Part shown: in pieces, positions 33,901-45,558 of the stretch
Layout of the letters: each line of letters starts with the position of its first letter
How positions within the stretch are numbered: the stretch's first letter is position 1
The notes under the pieces: generated by a model
What the model was told of the DNA's origin: nothing
The model's input: the letters and a program-made list of their open reading frames with translations, nothing else
The model's database searches: none
NCBI GenBank assembly: GCA_003260075.1
Contig: QLIY01000258.1
Location: 67,245 to 131,244 of the forward strand
Direction of reading: 5' to 3'
DNA from: Phallusia mammillata
Lineage: Eukaryota > Chordata > Ascidiacea > Phlebobranchia > Ascidiidae
Length of the DNA: 64,000 nt
Program-made: the position numbers and the translations under genes

Positions 33901-34433
33901 TACTCCTTGTTTGCCCTCCAGTAGTTAATTTTAATTTCGGTCAATTTTCGAAATTTTGAAGGTTTTTGTTAAACCTTGGAACCACTTCGTCGAACATATG
34001 TTAGGAAAAACAGAGTAGTTTGACCCAACTCACCTTTGTCATGATGATCTCCTCTTTCCTCCTCCTACTCCGGATCGCATTCCTCCTGGCGATCCTGTAC
34101 GCAGCGCTCCTTCCATGGAGCTGAGTCTTCCTCCTGATTCTGGATGACGCCGTTCTTCTTCTCTTCCGTCGCTTCCTTCTCTCTAATCCAATTGTCTTCT
34201 CACCCACTACGTCACAAACCGTGTGTGGTGACGTCACAAGACTTTCTCTGACGTAAAAGCGTCTATCCGCGAGCGTTGAAGCGTGACTGCATCCTCCTTC
34301 GTCGCGATAATGTGTTCTAGAATTCCATGCGTTATAATTGACATTGTTCAGGGAAGCCGCGCGCGCCTGCATTCTTTGTGAGAGTCGTTTCGATGGATTT
34401 TCCACCTTCCGCATCGGACATTGTGACGTCACT

Positions 34434-34519
<86 letters not shown>

Positions 34520-34955
34520 CACCGTTCGTTAAAACAAGGTTTGTATATTGGGGATTTTGTAGCATGTTGTGTGGATGACTCAGCAAGTTTTGTGGGTGAC
34601 TTAGAAGGTTTTGCGGGTGATTCAGCAAGTTTTGTGGGTGATTCAGCAAGGTTTGTGGGTGTTCGACAATGACCCTACAATGGGAATTTGTAACGTCACC
34701 GGGGCCAATTGACAACCGGTAGTCAGCCCGATTCGTCCACCCATCTTTACAGATTCTGACGTCATTAACGGGAGGCGGCATGACGTAAGAAGGGGTGCTG
34801 TGTGACGCAGTATTAGTGGGACTCGTGCTGCCATTGGACGAGGGGCCGGCGACTTCCATCTCTTGTGTTGCCTCCAGACCTCGCTTGATTTCATCTACCA
34901 ACAGGTTCCAGTGTTTTTTCGGCGATTCCGCGGTGATTGTTTGTATTCCTTGCAT
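30942..34955 (-). CDS. CD225/dispanin (IFITM-superfamily) membrane protein with long N-terminus, 3 exons
   Basis: Exons (- strand order): 34955-34034 (interrupted by an 83-G gap at 34518-34436), 32019-31894, 31133-30942; introns are phase 0. The CD225 domain spans exons 2-3: a hydrophobic hairpin DNFFLAIFAILCFLPLGVAS, then the conserved loop (ARNERDKAYLSSLKARKLAD), then TM GVMFGITGLATAIVVFVV, ending LPEYT. Before it lie a Ser/Pro-rich segment, five HPQNLL-type 7-residue repeats and a strongly basic stretch (RRKRRKRRRT). CD225 proteins are tail-type membrane proteins of endosomes or synapses; the long proline/basic N-terminus is more like PRRT-type members than IFITMs. An in-frame TAA precedes the ATG. 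The frame on the two sides of the gap can only be joined if the true gap length is 1 modulo 3, so the filler length is not real. Confidence 0.8.
31129..31354. repeat. Duplicate pair around a 10-G run at a CD225 splice site
   Basis: 31129-31236 repeats as 31247-31354; G run 31237-31246. The acceptor and first bases of CD225 exon 3 appear twice. Confidence 0.9.
31676..31822. repeat. Duplicate pair around an 11-G run
   Basis: 31676-31742 repeats as about 31754-31822, with a 4-bp length difference. Confidence 0.9.
32270..32352. mobile_element. Foldback element, about 36-bp arms
   Basis: CCAATAAAAAAACAAAACAC plus ATTGGA pairs with TCCAATGTGTTTTGGGTTTT plus TATTG, loop about 15 bp, few mismatches. 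Lies in CD225 intron 1. Confidence 0.6.
33187..33521. mobile_element. hAT-like MITE, 335 bp, perfect 8-bp TSD
   Basis: CAGGGGTGTCCAAACTTTTT at the left and TTTGGACACCCCTG at the right. CAGTAGAA flanks both sides (33179-33186, 33522-33529). A 20-bp internal stretch, ATGCAGACAACCGCGGGCCA-like, is tandemly repeated at about 33232-33275. In CD225 intron 1. Confidence 0.92.
33552..33680 (+). mobile_element. tRNA-like SINE, copy 2
   Basis: GTGGTTTGCGCAACTGCCCT and AAGGTTGTGGGTTTTAATCC match the copy at 20490-20640 in order and spacing. Confidence 0.6.
34436..34518. other. 83-G run standing for a gap inside CD225 exon 1
   Basis: Pure G on the plus strand, no flanking duplicate. It creates false poly-Pro coding on the minus strand. 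Confidence 0.85.
34555..34659 (-). repeat. 21-bp coding tandem repeat
   Basis: Four clear 21-bp units at 34576-34659 (TGATTCAGCAAGTTTTGTGGG type) plus one decayed unit encode repeated HPQNLLN/S heptapeptides in the CD225 protein. Confidence 0.85.
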
Positions 34956-35500
34956 TATTGAGGTTCTCGCGCTTTAGTCTCAAACAGCCGGCATCAGTCA
35001 GCCACATACAAACATTGTAATTAGTGTCCTGTTCGATTTGCACAAAACGAAGGAAAGGAGGAGATTGATTTAGTGAAAAAGCTTGGCATCGATTCTGGTC
35101 CACATTTTGTTTTGTGTAAGTGTAAATTAGGCAGTTTACAAAAATTATTGCGTTAATTAAGCAAACAAGCACTGGTATTCAAACTGTAATTTAAAGACTT
35201 TACGCACTGTTTGGATTTTGCATTACATCACAGTGGTTTAACACGATGTGATGTCGTTTTTAAGGAGTAAATATTTAATTTATAAAGTAGCACATACTTG
35301 TAACAAACAAACTATTGGTCTTTGCCTGGTTTTCGGTGCTCTCAACTTTCTGTTTTCAAAAATCACTTTGTAAGTTTATGTTGCAATGACCACTCAACCG
35401 CACAAGGCCAATATTCAGGACGGAAATCGCTCATACAGCATTTGTATATTGATCGATAAATGTTTATTGCTGTAACAAACCTTTCCAGCAAACTATAACC
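34956..35500. other. 5' flank of the CD225 gene
   Basis: No coding exon recognised; promoter not resolvable by eye. Confidence 0.4.
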
Positions 35501-35502
35501 AT

Positions 35503-35716
35503 TCCTGCACAGTTATCTTTAGTACCAAAAGCGAAATAATTTTCCACTAAAAACTAAATCATTTTCTACAGAAACTTTGAAGGTGCTATCGTGTATTCAA
35601 TCTCGGGGGGGGGGGCCTGCACAGTTATCTTTAGTTCCAAAAGCAAAATAATTTTCCACTAAAAACTGAATCATTTTCTACAGAAACTTTGAAGGTGCTA
35701 TCGTGTATTCAATCTC
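35503..35716. repeat. Duplicate pair around a short G run
   Basis: About 35503-35604 repeats as 35616-35716 with two or three substitutions. Confidence 0.9.
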
Positions 35717-36023
35717 ATCAATTACATTTGTATTTTACTCTGATGACATTTGTTTTAACAAAACTTTTGCGTTCTAATTCACGTTTCGGAAAGGTTGACA
35801 AGAGAAGCAATACAACAGTGTCCAAACCCTTCCTTTCTCACTGTGTATTCTTCTCTGATAAGATATTGAAACCAGTTGTGAGATCGATACAAATTGCATT
35901 TATTCGCCTGTCAAGCTGTCAGACTGTTTGGTTACGCTATTACTCTAGAGCTCGCTGGTGAAAACTAACAAACTTAATATACGACATTTGGCCTAATTGG
36001 AAATTGTAAGAAATGTAATTATG

Positions 36024-36262
36024 CCGTTTCAAATACTCACATATCAGCCAAATAGAAAAAAAATGATGAAGTTGGTTTTTTTTGTTTTTATGTTTTGTAA
36101 ACGAAATTCTTGACAACACGCACACACAAGATGAGTTGGGGGGGGGGTCGTTTCAAATAATCACATATCAGCCAAATAGAAAAAAAATGATGAAGTTGAG
36201 GTTTTTTGGTTTAATGTTTTGTAAACGAAATTCTTGACAACACGCACACACAAGATGAGTTT
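36024..36262. repeat. Duplicate pair around a 10-G run
   Basis: 36024-36137 repeats as 36148-36262; small indels in the poly-T stretch. Confidence 0.9.
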
Positions 36263-36782
36263 TTAAACACAAATACAAAAAACTATAAGTTTTATGTTTT
36301 ACAACATTGCCCAAAAATGTTATTCAACACAAAGAAAAATTTAAAACTCCCAAAACCCCTGGCAGATTTTTGGAAAACACACGAAAATCGACTTTTATCA
36401 TAAACAAAACACGAAATATATTTTTAATCACCGTCGAAATTTTAAGAGATCTCCAAATTTAGCTTGAGACAATGTCGAACCTTTAAATGGCAAGTTTGTG
36501 AAACAAAATTTGAAGGTTAGGGCATTTCAGTCGATTTCTCATCATCGTGATAAACCAAACCACGATCACAGATTGCGGTTGTCGTTGAGTCATCAAAGTG
36601 TTTCGACCTTCCGGCTGTGTTTTAATGCAATTAACAAGCAGTGTCGCATGAAAAACACCAGTTTGCCAATTTTCACCAGCCTGATTTCAAACTATAGTGT
36701 TTGTTTGACAGTGCTTACACAACGGTTTAAACACTTTTAAGTTTCACTCTAACAGTGGACAAATAAACTTTGCATAAAACGT

Positions 36783-36895
36783 CGACAACTGTTTAATGAG
36801 TAAAATAACGGCCCCAAAAGACGTAAAAGCGACATGCTTTATTTAAAACCGTTTGGCAAATGCTCATGCCATCATCAGTGATTATATGTACGCCA
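36783..36895 (-). repeat. Dispersed repeat, copy 2 of 3
   Basis: Minus strand shows ATCACTGATGATGGCATGAG, TTTGCCAAACGGTTTT, AGCATGTCGC and GGGGCCGTTATTTT, matching copies at 16810 and 49308. Confidence 0.6.
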
Positions 36896-36911
36896 CATCA
36901 GTTACACGTTT

Positions 36912-37250
36912 AAAAAATATTGCATATCGCTTATTACGTCTATTTTCATATTTTCATCATTAAACTTATGAACAGAAATGTAGCGTTCCATCGTCTACTC
37001 TACTGTATTGCTATGCTTTTTGATCGTGAACAATCCTTTTCATCATTCGGATTCTAAAACTACAGCGTCTAGAAGCGGGGGGGGGGGAAAAATATTGCAT
37101 ATCGCTTATTACGTCTATTTTGGTATTTTGTACATTAAACTTATGAACAGAAATGTAGCGTTCCATCGTCTACTCTACTGTATTACTACGCTTTTTGGTC
37201 GTAAACAATCCTTTTCATCATTCGGATTCTAAAACTACAGCGTCTAGAAG
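36912..37250. repeat. Duplicate pair around an 11-G run
   Basis: 36912-37076 repeats as 37088-37250. Confidence 0.9.
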
Positions 37251-37508
37251 CAGAAAACCTTTTTTTAATAGCTTTGCACTCGCAATGACAACAGCATAGA
37301 ATGCTGAAACGCCTACAATAGAAAGTGTTTAACTTTACCATTTTTAAGCTCTCTGGCAGTTTTTTGCTTTATCAAGCTATTTTTAAAGTATTTTTAAAGT
37401 TTCAAAGAAGACAAGGCATAATGGCCATTTTTTTCAAATGGAGAAAAGGAATAGACTAATTTGTATAAAAAGAGCAAAAGGCACATAACATATAACAGCC
37501 TAAATGTT

Positions 37509-37870
37509 TTAATAAGTGCAAAAGTTTAGGTTTTAGGAATTCGGTTAATCTCTCATTTTTTTGTAAAGAGCAAAAGACATAAAAAGGTCCAATGTTTTTT
37601 CAAAGAACACAAGAAAAATATGGCAAAATAAATTTAACCTAGTTTGTTGTCAAAATTTCGATTAGTTTTCCAAGAACAAATTGGGGGGGGGGGTTGTAAT
37701 AAGTGCAAAAGTTTAGGTTTTTGGAATTAGGTTAATCTCTCATTTCTTTGTAAAGAGCAAAAGACATAAAAAGGTCCAATGTTTTTTTTCAAAGAACACA
37801 AGAAAAAATATGGCAAAATAAATGTAACCTAGTTTGTTGTCAAAATTTCGATTAGTTTTCCAAGAACAAA
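37509..37870. repeat. Duplicate pair around an 11-G run
   Basis: 37509-37682 repeats as 37697-37870; small indels. Confidence 0.9.
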
Positions 37871-39651
37871 TTTCGCATCAACATAACACACAGCATTACA
37901 ACACTAACTGACCTAACGTTTTGAAACATGAGTTCACTAGGTCAGTGCACTTTACTCCCATAAGTAATTCCCAAACGTACACAAGCATTTTGTGACTCAA
38001 TTGATTAACGTTAAGCGCAAGACCACGTAAGATGTAAAGCCTAATGACATTGGTTAGAAAACGTCTTGTGTGTGTTGTTTTGTTTATTTTAAAGTTGGTA
38101 CAAAAACACTTTGTAATTTTACAAGCACAAATTGTTGTAGCCTGCTACTATGTGTATTTATAAATTTAAAATCACCATTTTTGATACTGAACTTCCCAAC
38201 TTATAATTTCAAAACTAAACCAATGACTTACACTCACTATTATCATCAACAACAAAAATTAAAACCAATTAAAGTTTTACACACAAGCATATAAACTGCA
38301 ATTGTTAAATGGTTTATTATCACACAAACTATATCTAAAAGACTTAGATTGATACAGTTTTACCAAATTTTCGTCATGAGAAAATATTGTCTTTTCGAAT
38401 GCAAAGCGTGTTCTGTAGCCCTTAACATAAATATGCCTTTTTACATGTTTTAAACACACAATTTTTGACATAAAAAATTTTATCTTCTAAAAGTTTTAAG
38501 AAGTTATCAACGCAACTAGCTATCTATTCTTTCCAATAAAGAACCGTTTTAATGCAATATATTTAAAATAACTGATAAAATAACATGATCAAAAATGCCA
38601 AAAACAATCAACACTTTAATAAAGCAATGCAATCTCCTTGCATCAACGTGTTTGAACTTAATCAAAACTGCTGTATCATGGATCTCTCCTGTTACACAAC
38701 CAAGCGTTTTTTCACTGTCCCGTGGCTCGTTGTCTGTTTATCGATTTACCTTCTCATGTGGTCACATCGGCGTGACTGATTTGTCTTTACTCTCAAAACT
38801 ACATTTACCCAATTAACCACCAACTGCTGCTGTTGTTGCTTCGACGACTGCAATGTATTAGACCAGTGGATCTCAACCTTTTTAACTTTGCCGACCGGTA
38901 AAATTGTTTTTTAGAATCTAAACCTGCTTCACGTAATAATGAATCTATTACATTGGCTGTTTAGTTTTTGGGTAACGTTTATTCAGTTTTAATTTGGTAA
39001 AAATGTTGTATTGTTTTCGAGACGAAACTATATATTTTTTGCTCCTTGTATTTCACAATTTGCTGTGTTTACTGCCTTTCCTATCTCATTTCTTTGCTAA
39101 CGTTTTAGGCCAGCAAAAGTTATCTTGCAATACAAAAACAAACTAAAAACTCAAATGACGTTTGCACGAAACTCAAAACGCCAGTGTAAACTCCGCCCCA
39201 AAAACCTTCTGGAGAACTAGACATACAATCTTGCAGCTGCAGCAACTAGAGTACTGAAAATTTAACTTCGAACAAAATAATAGGACCACCATCGTTTTGG
39301 CTGCTCTTTCTGCAGTAGATTTTTTTTCATTCCATTAAAGGCCAAGACCTCTCTTTTGCATTTCTGCCTTTTGTTTTATGTAACACACGACAGTGTACAA
39401 TTTTCCTTGTCTTGTATTTTACCAGCGCCTCGAGTGTGACTAAATTTAATTGGCTCGGCATGTAATTACCGTCAGGGCATTACATCCAGTGCCTCTAACC
39501 AACATGCGTCTTGAACACACAGCAAATGAATAGTGAAGACCGGAACATTGCAATGTCTTGCTGCTAGTATTGCAACGTCAAATCCAGTGTCTTCAAAACC
39601 TTTGCCAGCCCACTGCGATTCCTCGGCTTTGTGAGCTCACAATGGCGGGCA
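37871..39651. other. No gene recognised; hAT fragment near 38872
   Basis: CAGTGGATCTCAACCTTTTT at 38872 is the left end of a hAT-type element; its right end was not found. Otherwise no exon is seen. Confidence 0.5.

Positions 39652-39733
<82 letters not shown>
39652..39733. other. 82-G run standing for a sequence gap
   Basis: No flanking duplicate; the poly-Gly and poly-Pro frames across it are artefacts. Confidence 0.85.
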
Positions 39734-39734
<1 letters not shown>

Positions 39735-41400
39735 GTATTTGCGCGCCCACGGGGGAGGCACTGAATTATTCATTATAGCAAAGACTAATTGAATTTTCTC
39801 CCGTGGTTGTAGTTTTGCTTTCCGTTTTCTTGATGAGCCATCTTGAAAATTTCATGCTTTTCATGTTTTTGGACGAATATTTTTATCTTGGCAAAAACCT
39901 TTATGGCTTCAAATTCAATGCGGTATTTTTAAAATATTTGTTGGACAATTAGTTGGTTTAAATTCGCAACAAAATGACGACATCTATTGTGTGCACGTTT
40001 GCACATTTTTTCACACGTGTTATTTGCTTACACAAAAACAATCCAAAATCTTCGATTTGGCATTTTTTGGGAATTCTATCACAAATCTCCTATCTAAATG
40101 TTTTTTCGATTTTTGCACCGCGTTTTTTGGTGCTTTACTTTTTTTTTCCAATAAATTCGCTGTTTTTCTGTTGTAAAACGTAAAATTTTTCATATTTAAT
40201 GCATTGATTGCAACCTTTACGAACGAAACAAGGCATATGTTGGGAAACCCCATTTTAAGCAGCAAAATCCCATGTGCACTCCAATCGATATTTAACCCTT
40301 TTATAAAATGCCGAAACTTGAAATTACTAACCACTTTACTTTGTTGATAAATGTCGTTCCTAATGTTTTAAGTTTTTTTCGTTCTTGCAAAGTGCGCTTT
40401 AAACGATTTAAAGTCGTCTGGCCCATTGTGTGTTTGTCGGAATGTTAAAAGCAAATTTGTAGTATCTTAGCAGTCTCAAAAAGCAAGCTTTATCATTTAT
40501 TTGCAATTTTAAATCCATATATCTTGCATGACTTTGCCTGTTAATCATTGATTCCCTTAAATGGATAGTACGCATAACGGTGTTTATAGATTGTAACTCA
40601 AATCTCAAATATTAGTTCTTGGAAAGTAAACGCTTTTGCGTATGGCATTGCTATTAAAACTCATTTTGATGCTATTTTACTATTACGTGTATTTGTGGGC
40701 AAAGTGTGCAGCGTAAGAAATACAATGTGTTGTGTTGTAAGCCTAAAAAGTACTGATTTGAAGGCATCAAAAAGGGCAAGCGTCCATTATGTGATGTGCA
40801 ATTTTTTGACTTTTTTGGAAAAGCAAATTTGTAATTTAGTTTTGGGGTTAACTTGCGGTGAAACTCAAAAGGGGTTTCAGTAGCACGAAGTCGGTTTTAT
40901 ACTAACGTGTTCCGTGTTAGTTGTTTCTAAAGTTAAACATTTGTGTAGAATTCGTATATGTAATGATTGATGGTATTTTTTTCGAAAATGTTCATGATTT
41001 TGTCTTATATCTACGTAAGTCAGTTGGGTTGGCCAAATCAAGGTTGCTAATTTTGCTGTGACGATTTAGCATGTTTGTAGACATTAGCAAAGAAAAGAAT
41101 TAAAATCGTTTGTAACTTTTTGATTGAAAAATTGCAATTTTTGTGTATACTTATTTCCAGACTATTGCAGTCCTTTCCGTTTTATTGTGATAATATCACA
41201 TCGAGACAAATAGCATAATACATTGCCAATAATTGTGTTGCAAGGTATTTTTAAATAAACCGCAGTCCTGACATTTACGTCAGCATCTGTTGTCAATCAA
41301 CCAAGCATGTGCCGCCCTCTAGTGCGGAAAACCTGTCCAACCTTTCACGACTTACGACAGCAGCTTGGTAACCATGGTAACATCGACCGGTGGCTGAACA
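39734..41400. other. No gene recognised
   Basis: AT-rich; several short open frames without splice context. Confidence 0.5.
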
Positions 41401-41406
41401 GAGCGA

Positions 41407-44400
41407 ATGGGACAGATATTCGTCTGGTGTCTTGCGGTGTGGGGAGTCACGCTTGTCTGGGGTGCTGCTACACCAATTAACGGTAATGTCGTTAGGGTCT
41501 GTCACTTTCTGTGCTACTGTTCTATGACCTTTACTCTCTACTGACCTTTTAGAGGGAATTAATATGTTTGTTTTTGTCTTTGGGATTTCGCTGTAATAGT
41601 ATGATGCTTCACAACGGTCACGTACCTCTTTTTCCCTAACGTGTTTAACCGTATATTAAGTGTACGATGGGCCTGGCGTACTGTGATTTAAATGTACGAA
41701 TTATGTGGTTGTAAAACAGTAAATATTCAATACAAAGTTTGAAACTTACTTGCCACAAATTGAAAATTAATCAATTAAACTACAATAAATGTCCTTGTTT
41801 TATTAGTTGGCAAAAGTATGACATATCACACATTATGGTTTGATGTAATACCACCTTTGGGTTTTTGCCAAAAAAACGGACGTTGGTAAATGTAGTGTTT
41901 GTAATGTACAGAATTAGTCTTTTCTAGATGCATTTTCTGTGAAAACTCTGCGTGATACTATTAAATAGTATAGTCTAGTTTCGAACCCTGTACTTTTCTC
42001 GGGTACTCATTTCGAGCTATGCGTAACCGGTGGAGCGGAAATTTGATTATGCTGTCGCTGGTATGAATGTTACCTGTGACATCACAGAAAGCTTTGTGGT
42101 CTTTTTGTCAACAAACAATGGAGTCTTCTCGTATTGAAACTAGTGTTTATGATGTAACAAGGCAAGTGCTTCTTCGATCTTGAGACGTCCAATCATATGT
42201 TGCGGCGTGTAGTTGAAAATTCTGTATTATGACAACGTTGTTTATGAATAAGTTGGACCGCTTTGTTTTGCTGCTGGCTCGAGTGTAATGAAGCAAGGTG
42301 CAGTTGTAACACAGATTGCTTAGTTTGGCTGTTACTTATTTGCCCTGTGGTGTTGTGTGTGCCAAGTTAAAACTAAATGTTGCATGTTGTTGTGCCAAGG
42401 CTAGTTCTGATCTAAGGTATGAATGGTAATAACTGTTAGAAAGGTATAGCCACAATAACAGTCATTACACAATGTGGGCTATGTGTGTGCTCAGGCTAAA
42501 CTGTAGTTAAATTTATGTAACCGAAGCTGGTTAACAGTTATACATGCAAGTACATAGTTGCTTCACCCTAAAAACTTTGCCTAAATGTTATCCTTGCTGT
42601 TTCGTATTAATCTTTCACAGTGATTTGTGATCAATCATCGGGGTAAAATGACTGTTTTACTGTTAATGATTTTGTCAGTCATTACACCGGTATTTTGTGA
42701 CCTTCGTCTACCCGATGGACTGAAACAAGGTCAGTTTGCGTTTGTGTGTGATTTCTATGTCATGCTCCGATGACCTTGCGTGACGTCACTGTTTCCTTGA
42801 ATTGTTGGTTGTTGGTAGAGCTACTAACACTGAGCTTCACCTTTGGCCCGACCTGGGAACTTCTGGTAGGTGGCGCAAAAGAGCATAGGCGTTTATGGTG
42901 CTGTTACAGCAATTTGGGTTTCCGGTAAGAATAATTGCTGAGTCAGCACCATAAACGCCTATGCTCTTTTGCGCCACCTACCAGAAGTTCCCAGGTCGGG
43001 CCAAAGGTGAAGCTCAGTGTTAGTAGCTCTACCTGAATTGTTGTGTGCGAAATAGACTGAGTTTGCGACCAATATACTTTGCACGGTCAAACAGTTATAT
43101 ACCAAATCATGTAGTTTATTTTGTTGCACAAATGTAGCGTACACCTACGTTACTCTTAGAGAGATTTAAAAAAAAATACAAATGGTCGTACCAAACAAGT
43201 TTGACGTTTAGTCGCTTTTTTCATACTTGCTTTAAATAGGTCATTTAACTTCTAAATTCAAACTGTATATTGTGACATCATAATAACGTGTTCTTAACAT
43301 TAAAATTTTGAAACCTTTTGTGATTTATACGCAATAAAAATTGCCGCATTTTTTTCTATGTGTTTAGAAGCTTATTGTAATTTAATGTTGCGTAATGTAA
43401 AACCCTTTTAGACCTGATTTGCCGAAATATGGCATGTTTTACACCCAACATTACATTTTACTTTTTGCATTCAGAGGCTTATTGCAAGGGATGCAAAGCG
43501 ACAGTTGAAGCTCTGAAGATTTACAACAAAGAAAATCCGAAAAGTGTCGATTATTCTGAGTGCTGTCAACGTCGATATATGAAGACGGAAGACGAACAAC
43601 AACCGATGTGGGAAAAACTAAAATCCTGCAACCACTTGCTGGGTACGCATAGTTGCAAGAAGTGTTGTTGCAATCTATCGTCTCTGTCCGACTTTTAAGC
43701 CATCTGGCAACCTTCAATCAGACATTTGGTTGTTATGAGCCAAAAAGTTTGCAGAACAGCTAGAGGTTTGCCTATGAACTTTAAACTGAACCTGGACCTC
43801 AAAAGTTTTACTCCTGTTATTCAAACATTTAAGCTTTCGACAAACAACCAAATAAGTTTGCTTGCAGATTAAAAACCATTATACGTTAAGGATTTGTCAA
43901 CATAAATCATATTGGCCTATTAGAGGCGTTATTCTGAATTAGGCCGATATCCCAAACATTCCCATATGACGAGGCATGGGCTGAAAACCTAGTGAGATCC
44001 GAGCCCACGTCAGGAGCATTTCCGGGAGTCGTGACTAACGCTTTATCAACTAAGCTACACAAAGCTGTTGCAAGTTGGGTCGGGTTCGTGCTTAGGTTTG
44101 AATAAAACTGGCTCAATTCGGCTTGGCTTCACACTAGACCACTTTGTGCAGCTTTTTAACCCAAATTTTGTCGTAATTCGGGCTTTGTAAAAAAATCTGG
44201 TTCGGAACCACTTGCAAATTCGACAAAGGTTGTCAACATAATGTAAGGCGTTATTTTCCACGAAACAGTTTTATTTCTATTTTCCGGTAGATTTTTATGA
44301 AGAGGATGTTCCCGGCAAAATAAGATCGCTTGATTGGGACGACTTTCAAGTTTGGTTTTGCCATGAACGAACATTCGCTTGTATCGGGGTTTACTCAGAT

Positions 44401-44856
44401 TCGAACCTCAATAAACAAGAAAAGGTGAAGTTAAGATAACAGTCAGTATATTTGCAACTCGTTAAACAAATGTCATGTTTTTTTATTTGCTTGATGGTTT
44501 TTTCAAACTTATGCAATGTTGTAACCACTCAAATTAAAGGTATTGAAATCGATTATTTTTCATTGTTTTTAACAGATTCAAATTTAGAGTTCACATTAAG
44601 CCAAAGAATCTTTAAAACTGTTTGTGAAGTACTTGATTTTAGTTCCAAAAACAATAAACATGCTACACAAGTGCGGCTTTTTAACAAATCATCTTAATAT
44701 TGATCTTGAACATAAAAATACTAAAACTAACGAAAAATCTTGAATTTACGTGTTCTGTAGGATAAATTCTCAGATGACGAGTTAGTACGAAAGTTGATCG
44801 AAGAAAACAAAGGACGAATTCGTATCCCTCATCCGCCCAATAAAGATGAATTGTAA
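41407..44856 (+). CDS. Small Cys-rich ER-resident protein ending in KDEL, about 159 aa, two candidate first exons
   Basis: Core exons 43475-43642, 44291-44424 and 44761-44856. Two upstream exons both encode a signal peptide and both end in phase 1, fitting exon 43475: 42648-42729 (MTVLLLMILSVITPVFC, 159 aa product) and 41407-41482 (MGQIFVWCLAVWGVTLVWGA, 157 aa product). Mature part: YCKGCKATVEALK, a CC pair (SECCQRRY), LKSCNHLLG, then WDDFQVWFCHERTFACIG, and a charged tail ending NKDEL, a canonical ER-retrieval signal. The C..C start and even Cys number recall saposin-like ER proteins such as canopy or MZB1, but identity is too low by eye to name it. AATAAA lies 16 bp past the stop. A 90-bp perfect inverted repeat sits in the intron after 42729. 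Which first exon is used, or whether 41407 belongs to another gene, is open. Confidence 0.7.
42814..43033. mobile_element. 90-bp perfect inverted repeat with 40-bp loop (candidate foldback/MULE-type MITE)
   Basis: 42814-42903 and 42944-43033 are exact reverse complements over 90 bp. TGAATTGTTG occurs at 42798-42807 and immediately after the right arm at 43034-43043, a possible 10-bp target duplication, although 6 bp (GTTGTT) separate the left one from the arm. Long TIRs with 9-11 bp duplications are typical of Mutator-like elements; an assembly hairpin artefact is the alternative. Confidence 0.8.
43985..44060 (-). mobile_element. tRNA-like SINE head
   Basis: Minus strand reads GTAGCTTAGTTGATAAAGCG then GGGCTCGGATCTC, good Pol III A-box and B-box resemblance. 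In an intron of the KDEL gene. Confidence 0.5.
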
Positions 44857-44987
44857 ATGTCGGAAATACAAAATAAAATTTATATTTGCAGAAATTTTTG
44901 TGTATTTATTTGCCAATCTGGTTGTATTAAAATCGTTTAACAAATAAGGAAAACAGTAAGTTAAAAAAATATTTCTGTTGTAGGCCT

Positions 44988-45407
44988 TTAAAATATTTCT
45001 TTGCCAAATCAAATCTTATTTCAGAAATAAAGTTTCGAAAACAAATAAGTTATGGCCTGATACGATTTAAAGGCAATATAATTATAATTTATTTATTTGT
45101 CTAGCATGGTATGTAATAAACAAAGATTTTATTTGAGTCACAAATACCGGTAAGCACTTAATGTAAAGCGGCAGGTCCTGAGTTACCGTTGTCAAGAAGA
45201 AATTAACGAATTTGGCGCGAAATACTAAAAATGGTGTTTTTTGAGCNTAAAATATTTCTTTGCCAAATCAAATCTTATTTCAGAAATAAAGTTTCGAAAA
45301 CAAATAAGTTATGGCCTGATACGATTTAAAGGCAATATAATTATAATTTATTTATTTGTCTAGCATGGTATGTAATAAACAAAGATTTTATTTGAGTCGC
45401 AAATACC
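44988..45407. repeat. Duplicate pair flanking a single n
   Basis: 44988-45146 is repeated at 45248-45407, starting directly after the n at 45247; one substitution near the end. Confidence 0.9.
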
Positions 45408-45558
45408 AAATGACGTAGGATGACGCAGCGCGTTACGCATGAGTGAGTCTTACATAACATAAATAATGTGAAAGTTTTATAACGCCGCAAAACAAAAAGT
45501 CGGTAGATCTAATTTGAAACAGTTCCGTTCTCTGATTTGCCAGTAGATAGACTTTGCA

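Noticed and set aside
34080..34205. Second frame in CD225 exon 1 reading EDNWIREKEATEEKK
   Set aside because: Closed by stops at both ends and cannot join the CD225 exon in phase.
34436..34518. Natural G-quadruplex or long poly-G tracts as regulatory structures
   Set aside because: Runs occur on one strand only, cluster at length 10 and coincide with duplicated contig ends, so gap artefact is simpler.
41293..41505. Minus-strand 70-codon frame
   Set aside because: Antisense shadow of the signal-peptide exon at 41407-41482.
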